Shown here one piece after another: positions 59,201 to 64,000 of a stretch of DNA of 64,000 bases. This DNA is from Antedon mediterranea. Taxonomy: Eukaryota > Echinodermata > Crinoidea > Comatulida > Antedonidae. Positions within the stretch are counted from its first letter, which is position 1. Every line of letters starts with the position of its first letter. The notes under the pieces were generated by a model. That model saw only the letters and a list, made by a program, of their open reading frames with translations, did not search any database and was not told where the DNA came from. The DNA lies in the NCBI RefSeq assembly GCF_964355755.1, contig NC_092673.1, positions 22,201,001 through 22,265,000 of the forward strand. The letters are read 5' to 3'. Both the position numbers and the translations under genes were made by a program.

Positions 59201-62200
59201 CGAGAAACCATTATATACCGAGAAAGGATTAAAAACCCAAAAACCATTAAAAACCAAGAAACCATTATAAACAGTGAACTTTTTTTCAGCTGGAAGGGAC
59301 TCGATCTGCTTTTGAATGTCAAGTCCAATGGCAAAATTATCAGCACCCAGATATCAACAAAACAGATTGGAGTTCACAAGAGATTCAAAGTTTAGCAAAT
59401 GCTGTTAACACATATGGTGAATATGATTGGGACACAGTTGCTGAAGAGATAGGAGTAAGTAACACAATTTCAAATAAGAATTTTGAAATGTGCCCATCAA
59501 TTATGCCTCTAGGCCTACAGCCTAGTGGCCTATAGCTATAGGCCACTAGGCTGATAGGCCTCTCTCTACCAGATCGAAATGGAACTGTTGTTGGCAGGCA
59601 AAAATGACGTGTGATGGGAATGGGATCGCGACACTTTGTTCGCGATGGTCTAACTTTTTCAATGGAAAAATTACATTATGACATTTTTGTATTATAAATT
59701 ATCCAAAAAATATGAAATACTTCAAAATGATTCAGTGCTTTTAAAAAAAGTTGAATCTTTAAAGTCTTTTTTATATAACTAGTTATTGAATGATATAATA
59801 TTTACTTACTTTACTAATATTTATAATTTTAGGGTGGCCGTCTCCCATGGCAGTGTTTAGATGCATATCAACGAGAAATTCCTCAAGAGTCAGACAATGT
59901 GTAAGTACTGTACCTTGATGTATATTGACACTGGCAATTTTTAACAAATTTAATGTTAAGATTTACTATTCAAAATCTATAAATATCTTACAGAAAATTC
60001 ACAGAAGAGGAAGATGCCTTGCTATTGAAGCTTGTTGACTCTTTCAGAATTGGTGATTTCATACCATTTCAAAAAGGTAAACAATTTCTATTAAAACCTC
60101 CAGGCCTTTTCTTTTGAGGCATGTGAGTGTGCATGCACTTATCACTCACATAAAATGTGCCATTTACAGCCCACTTAAATTTAATTTCAATGAATATAAA
60201 ATGCATAGGAAACAACATACTATTATGCATTAATTTACATAAAGATTAAATTATCAGTTACACATACTGTACGGAAAATTCAGGAATGTAAAATCAAGGT
60301 ACACAAAGTCCTAACTGTGTACATTAAAACATCTCTTGTTTGTTCCTTAAGTTGCATTTTTCATGAATCGACTTCGTAGACAAGTCGTCGCTCGTTGGAA
60401 TACTAGGCTTGATCCAAACTTAAAGTTAGGACCTTGGACTGCTGCAGAAGATCAGGTAAGCTCTTACTTAGGCTGTGTTTACAACACCCTTTTTAGTTTA
60501 CACGCCTGCTATGTATATGCATGTTTTCACAGACCAAGGTCAATCCCCTAATCTAAGCTGTTCATACCTTACAGTAGATAAATTATTGAATTCTATTGTG
60601 TATGATTAGGATGTATGATGAGGTCATCCGCGTGTGAAATTCGGCCCTGTATCAAGAAGTCCGTCTTTCATCTTTAACAACAAAAAGAGATTAACAGAAA
60701 AAAAAAATAAAATCCATTTAGTATTTTTCACAAAACATGACTTTCTGTAATGTAAATGTTTATGTAAACGTGTAGGCCTACCTACAAGGCTTAAGACTAT
60801 AGCTAGCCTAGCATGAACTTATGACCTGTTACTTGTATATTATTCTATTATATATTATAGTCAAATACTATTTTATATAATGTTGTTAATTGTATTTTTA
60901 TTCATTGTTATTATTATTATTATATTCATTCATTTCCTATATTTTGAATAGTATTCATATACAAATTATACAAAATAAAAAGAAAAAGATTTCATCAGGA
61001 AATTAACAATAGCAACTTCCACAAAAACAACCTACAATATCCTGAAATACCATTTTGCACCAACGCTGATGTAGTTTGGATTGTGGAAGTACATTAACTA
61101 TGGTTTAAATCCGACTATTACACACTATTATACTATTTAGTATTACATTATTATTTTATCCATTCTGTATTCGTATGGTTAAACCCTCCTGTTGTTATTG
61201 GCGAATTCCATTAGCTGTTGGTTTGGGTTTTGAAATAAAAAATAAAATAGAAATAGTGGTTTCAAATGTATCTCTTTGCCATTAAAATGATGATATTAAT
61301 ATTATAGTTCTTAAATTTGTTAGTTACTCAAAGAAGGAATTAAACAATTTGGAAATTCCTGGATGAAGATTGCTGATCGTATAAAAGGTCGACATCCAGT
61401 TAGTATTCGTGAAAGGTAAGCAGAAAGCTGAAGACAAAAATGTTTTTATCATTTCCATGAAGTAGATCTTCAAATTTAAGTCATTAAGTTTAGTATTTAA
61501 TTATACATTTGTATTTATTAATAATTATTAGATGGTTGACTAGTTTAAATCCTCAAAGAAAAAGTGGAAAATGGTCGCTTGAGGAAGACATTTCATTATT
61601 AGAGATGAGGCTTGAATATGGCAAAGGTACAGTACTACAAACCTACATTTAATTTGTGTAGATCAAGGCCGTAGCCAGCTAGAGGCCTTGTCTGAAATTT
61701 TAAATTTTCACCACCGACCCCAATTCTCCAGCACAGATCATCATATTTTATATAAATAATTATATTTAACGCAATTTTGCCTCGTCTGCTTTCAACCTCT
61801 CGCAAATTATATCAACCATCTCCTTGTACCTAATGTTGAGCTGATCTAGACGTGTCGGGCATGCACATAAAAAGCTGTCACAAAACCATACACCTAAAAA
61901 CATACACCTTTAAAACCCAGGAGTATTAAATATTTATTTTGTATACATAAAATAAAATTGGCAGCAAAACAGATTTAAAAAAAATGTAGAATAAATAAAA
62001 TAATACAAATTTGGATATAAATATTGTAGTGTCTACAGTACATTAAAAACAATTCTACTGTAATTAATTTTCATATTTAAACTTAAGTGTGGAGCGTCTT
62101 TACCATTTTATAAAAAGGCATCTATTATTTTTTTTAAGCGCTATGTAAGCAACATATATTACATTTTTACCAATTTAAAAATAGAAAGTTTACAGTTAAA

Positions 62201-62901
62201 TAATGTAATGTTAACATATTACAATTTTAGGAAATTGGAGACTTATGACAGAACAGTTGGCAAAACGTACCAATTCAAAACATGAAAGGGCAATGAATGG
62301 ACTTGTCATTAGGCAAAGACTTTTGGTGAGTTAAAACCTTTTTTTTAAAATCTTTTTACACTTTTAAATTTAAAAACATGAAATAATATACAAATAATGA
62401 ATGAGTGTAATGGTGCAAATAATGGCATGAGATGAATGATGAAAGGTTCAATAGTGCATACTTTTGCACGCCATGTAACCCACAATCGTCCAATCAAATG
62501 TTCACGAGTTGAATGGGGAGAATATTTCGTTTTTTTCGTTCATTAGTTGAATAATCGACTGCTCCACCTTGTTAAATTGACCCGTCAATCTCTCATCAAA
62601 TGAAACATTCTCTCCATTCAATGAATACAAAACATCCATTTTTTGTTTTAGAATTAATACACCTACTGTTCTAAAATTTAGTTTGAAATAAATAGTTGAT
62701 TTTTAAAACTAATATAAGATTTTTTTGTAGGAGGTACAAATAAACAGATTTAAAAATAAAATAGAGGAAAATGCCGAAGGGGATGAAGTAAAAGTTGAAA
62801 TCAAAGAGGAAGACGGGAGTTTGTCAAAGGAAATGTGTGAATGGATGAGGAAATATATCAACCATTTAAAGAAGAAGTTGGTCGGGAAAAAACAGATTAT
62901 G
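56282..62901 (+). CDS. SNAPC4: SNAPC4 (SNAP190) homologue, Myb-repeat subunit of the snRNA-activating complex; 15 exons, incomplete at 3'
   Basis: Exons: 56282-56495, 56964-56998, 57369-57518, 57704-57814, 58072-58150, 58612-58801, 59014-59086, 59290-59454, 59833-59900, 59994-60076, 60352-60455, 61324-61415, 61532-61626, 62231-62325 and 62731-62901; phases agree throughout and 575 codons are visible. An acidic N-terminal region precedes the conserved block (LLSFCQSYFIGDLGQGPPPS), a helical segment (about 200-260), then LEGTRSAFECQVQWQNYQHP, starting a half plus four Myb/SANT repeats (about 285-510): WSSQEIQSLANAVNTYGEYD, FTEEEDALLLKLVDSFRIGD, GPWTAAEDQLLKEGIKQFGN and GKWSLEEDISLLEMRLEYG. This matches the Rh-Ra-Rb-Rc-Rd layout. 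Known role: DNA-binding core of SNAPc at the proximal sequence element of RNA polymerase II and III snRNA genes. The C-terminal part lies beyond the window after a GTAAAT donor at 62902. Confidence 0.94.
56601..56644 (+). repeat. 22-bp duplication with AGGCCCTAATAAAAAATGGG
   Basis: TAGGCCCTAATAAAAAATGG then GC occurs twice in direct succession in SNAPC4 intron 1, next to further TAGGCCTAG strings. Confidence 0.9.
57155..57316. mobile_element. MITE, short form of the GGTCATGC-CCCGGTATC family
   Basis: Left arm GGTCATGCCCGGTATCGCCA; right arm in reverse complement GGTCATGCTAATCAAGGCCC then GGTATCACCC. Both arms continue into TTTTATGATATAA / TTTTAGGATATAA. Length 162 bp, in SNAPC4 intron 2. Related to 12928-13297. 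Confidence 0.8.
58331..58530. mobile_element. Tigger-like MITE carrying a 17-bp minisatellite
   Basis: The right end reads, in reverse complement, TACAGTAGAACCTCTTATTT then GGGACACC, the usual pogo/Tigger terminal style; the left end is ACTTTCGGGACCCAACAAAT. The interior has six perfect copies of GCCTCAATAGGGGTGTC (58401-58502) plus degenerate ones from about 58370. SNAPC4 intron 5. Confidence 0.75.
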
Positions 62902-62940
62902 GTAAATTATCATCATAGATGATCAGTGTTTTTGTACTGG

Positions 62941-64000
62941 AAATGTTGGTAGTGGTTGGAATTTTGGTGGTAGTTGGAGTGTTGGAATAATAGGAGTGTT
63001 GGTATTAGTTGGAGTGTTGGTATTAGTAGGAGTTTTGGTATTAGTAGGAGTTTTGGTATTAGTAGGAGTGTTGGTATTTGTAGGAGTGTTGGTATTAGTA
63101 GGAGTGTTGGTATTAGTAGGAGTGTTGGTAGTCGTTGGAGTGTTGGTATTAGTAGGAGTGTTGGTATTAGTAGGAGTGTTGGTAGTCGTTGGAGTGTTGA
63201 TATTAGTAGGAGTGTTGGTAGTGGTTTGAGTTTTGGTATTAGTTTGAGTGTTGGTATTAGTAGGAGTTTTGGTATTAGTAGGAGTTTTGGTATTAATTGG
63301 AGTGTTGGTATTAGTAGGAGTGTTGGTATTAGTAGGAGTGTTGGTATTAGTTGGAGTGTTGGTATTTGTAGGAGTGTTGGTATTTGTAGGAGTGTTGGTA
63401 TTTGTAGGAGTTTTGGTATTAGTAGGAGTTTTGGTATTAGTTGGAGTGTTGGTATTAGTTGGAGTGTTGGTATTAGTAGGAGTGTTGGTATTAGTAGGAG
63501 TGTTGGTATTAGTTGGAGTGTTGGTATTAGTAGGAGTTTTGGTATTAGTAGGAGTGTTGGTATTTGTAGGAGTGTTGTTATTAGTAGGAGTGTTGGTATT
63601 AGTAGGAGTGTTGGTATTAGTAGGAGTGTTGGAGTGTTGGTATTAGTAGGAGTGTTGGTATTAGTAGGAGTGTTGGTAGTCGTTGGAGTGTTGGTATTAG
63701 TAGGAGTGTTGGTAGTGGTTTGAGTTTTGGTATTAGTTTGAGTGTTGGTATTAGTAGGAGTTTTGGTATTAGTTGGAGTTTGGTATTAGTAGGAGTTTTG
63801 GTATTAGTAGGAGTGTTGGTATTAGTAGGAGTGTTGGTATTAGTAGGAGTGTTGGTATTAGTTGGAGTGTTGGTATTTGTAGGAGTGTTGGTATTTGTAG
63901 GAGTGTTGGTATTAGTAGGAGTTTTGGTATTAGTTGGAGTTTGGTATTAGTAGGAGTTTTGGTATTAGTTGGAGTGTTGGTATTAGTTGGAGTGTTGGTA
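62941..64000 (+). repeat. 18-bp minisatellite, more than 1 kb, running off the window
   Basis: About 58 copies of GGAGTGTTGGTATTAGTA with a few recurring variants (GTCGTT, TTTGTA, GAGTTTTG, GTGGTTTGAG). A block with GTGGTTTGAGTTTTGGTATT occurs near 63220 and again near 63715, suggesting a higher-order duplication. The unit length is a multiple of three, so long frames (VGVLVL and RSVGIS strings) cross it; they are artefacts inside SNAPC4 intron 15. Confidence 0.95.

Noticed and set aside
62974-63950. Frames of 76-249 codons reading VGVLVL or RSVGIS repeats.
   Set aside because: Products of an 18-bp minisatellite whose unit is a multiple of three; present in all three frames of one strand.
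1-64000. CRISPR arrays, bacterial operons, prophage or viral genes.
   Set aside because: Tandem repeats lack CRISPR spacing, all genes have eukaryotic introns, and no viral protein was recognised.

Overview
The window is animal nuclear DNA: AT-rich, with multi-exon genes, GT-AG introns and a dense load of short transposons. The proteins (SUCO, SNAPC4, DUSP12, CDC26, C6orf136, MIF and adhesion-GPCR homologues), together with many copies of the palindromic string TAGGCCTA, suggest an invertebrate deuterostome, most likely an echinoderm. That placement is an inference, not a demonstrated identification.

Layout, left to right: (1) the 3' end of an adhesion-type GPCR gene (+, 57-1340); (2) intergenic DNA with a 28-bp satellite and a duplicated 80-bp segment; (3) a C6orf136/DUF2358 homologue (+, six exons, 4827-7977), convergent with (4) DUSP12 (-, seven exons, 9042-12223); (5) divergent from DUSP12, a transposase-derived gene with ALS2CR8, MULE and SWIM-like regions (+, eight exons, 14067-20159); (6) a single-exon CDC26/APC12 homologue (+, 22034-22342); (7) an unrecognised 847-aa coiled-coil protein (+, 24370 and 29295-31774) whose first exon can also splice to a short terminal exon giving a 44-aa product; (8) a three-exon MIF/D-dopachrome tautomerase homologue (-, 33460-35140) with an intact 536-bp MITE about 190 bp upstream; (9) SUCO/SLP1, a SUN-domain ER membrane protein (+, 17 exons, 36527-54101) with a coding minisatellite; (10) SNAPC4/SNAP190 (+, 15 exons from 56282, running off the right edge) with Myb repeats, followed in its intron by an 18-bp minisatellite of more than 1 kb that reaches the window end.

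Exon structures were built by hand from splice sites, reading-phase agreement and protein-family similarity. The phases close exactly in C6orf136, DUSP12, the ALS2CR8-like gene, MIF, SUCO and SNAPC4. The genes are ordinary, unlinked housekeeping or signalling functions (cell cycle, snRNA transcription, ER membrane, mitochondrion, phosphatase, cytokine/tautomerase), and nothing suggests they work as one system. The remaining DNA is mainly MITEs of at least seven families, two or three SINE families (one apparently with a 5S-rRNA plus tRNA compound head), LINE fragments and tandem repeats.

I did not find a clearly novel biological system. The best leads are the unrecognised coiled-coil protein with a ladder of TQT-like motifs and a possible microprotein isoform, the chimeric 5S/tRNA SINE, and the SUCO coding minisatellite.
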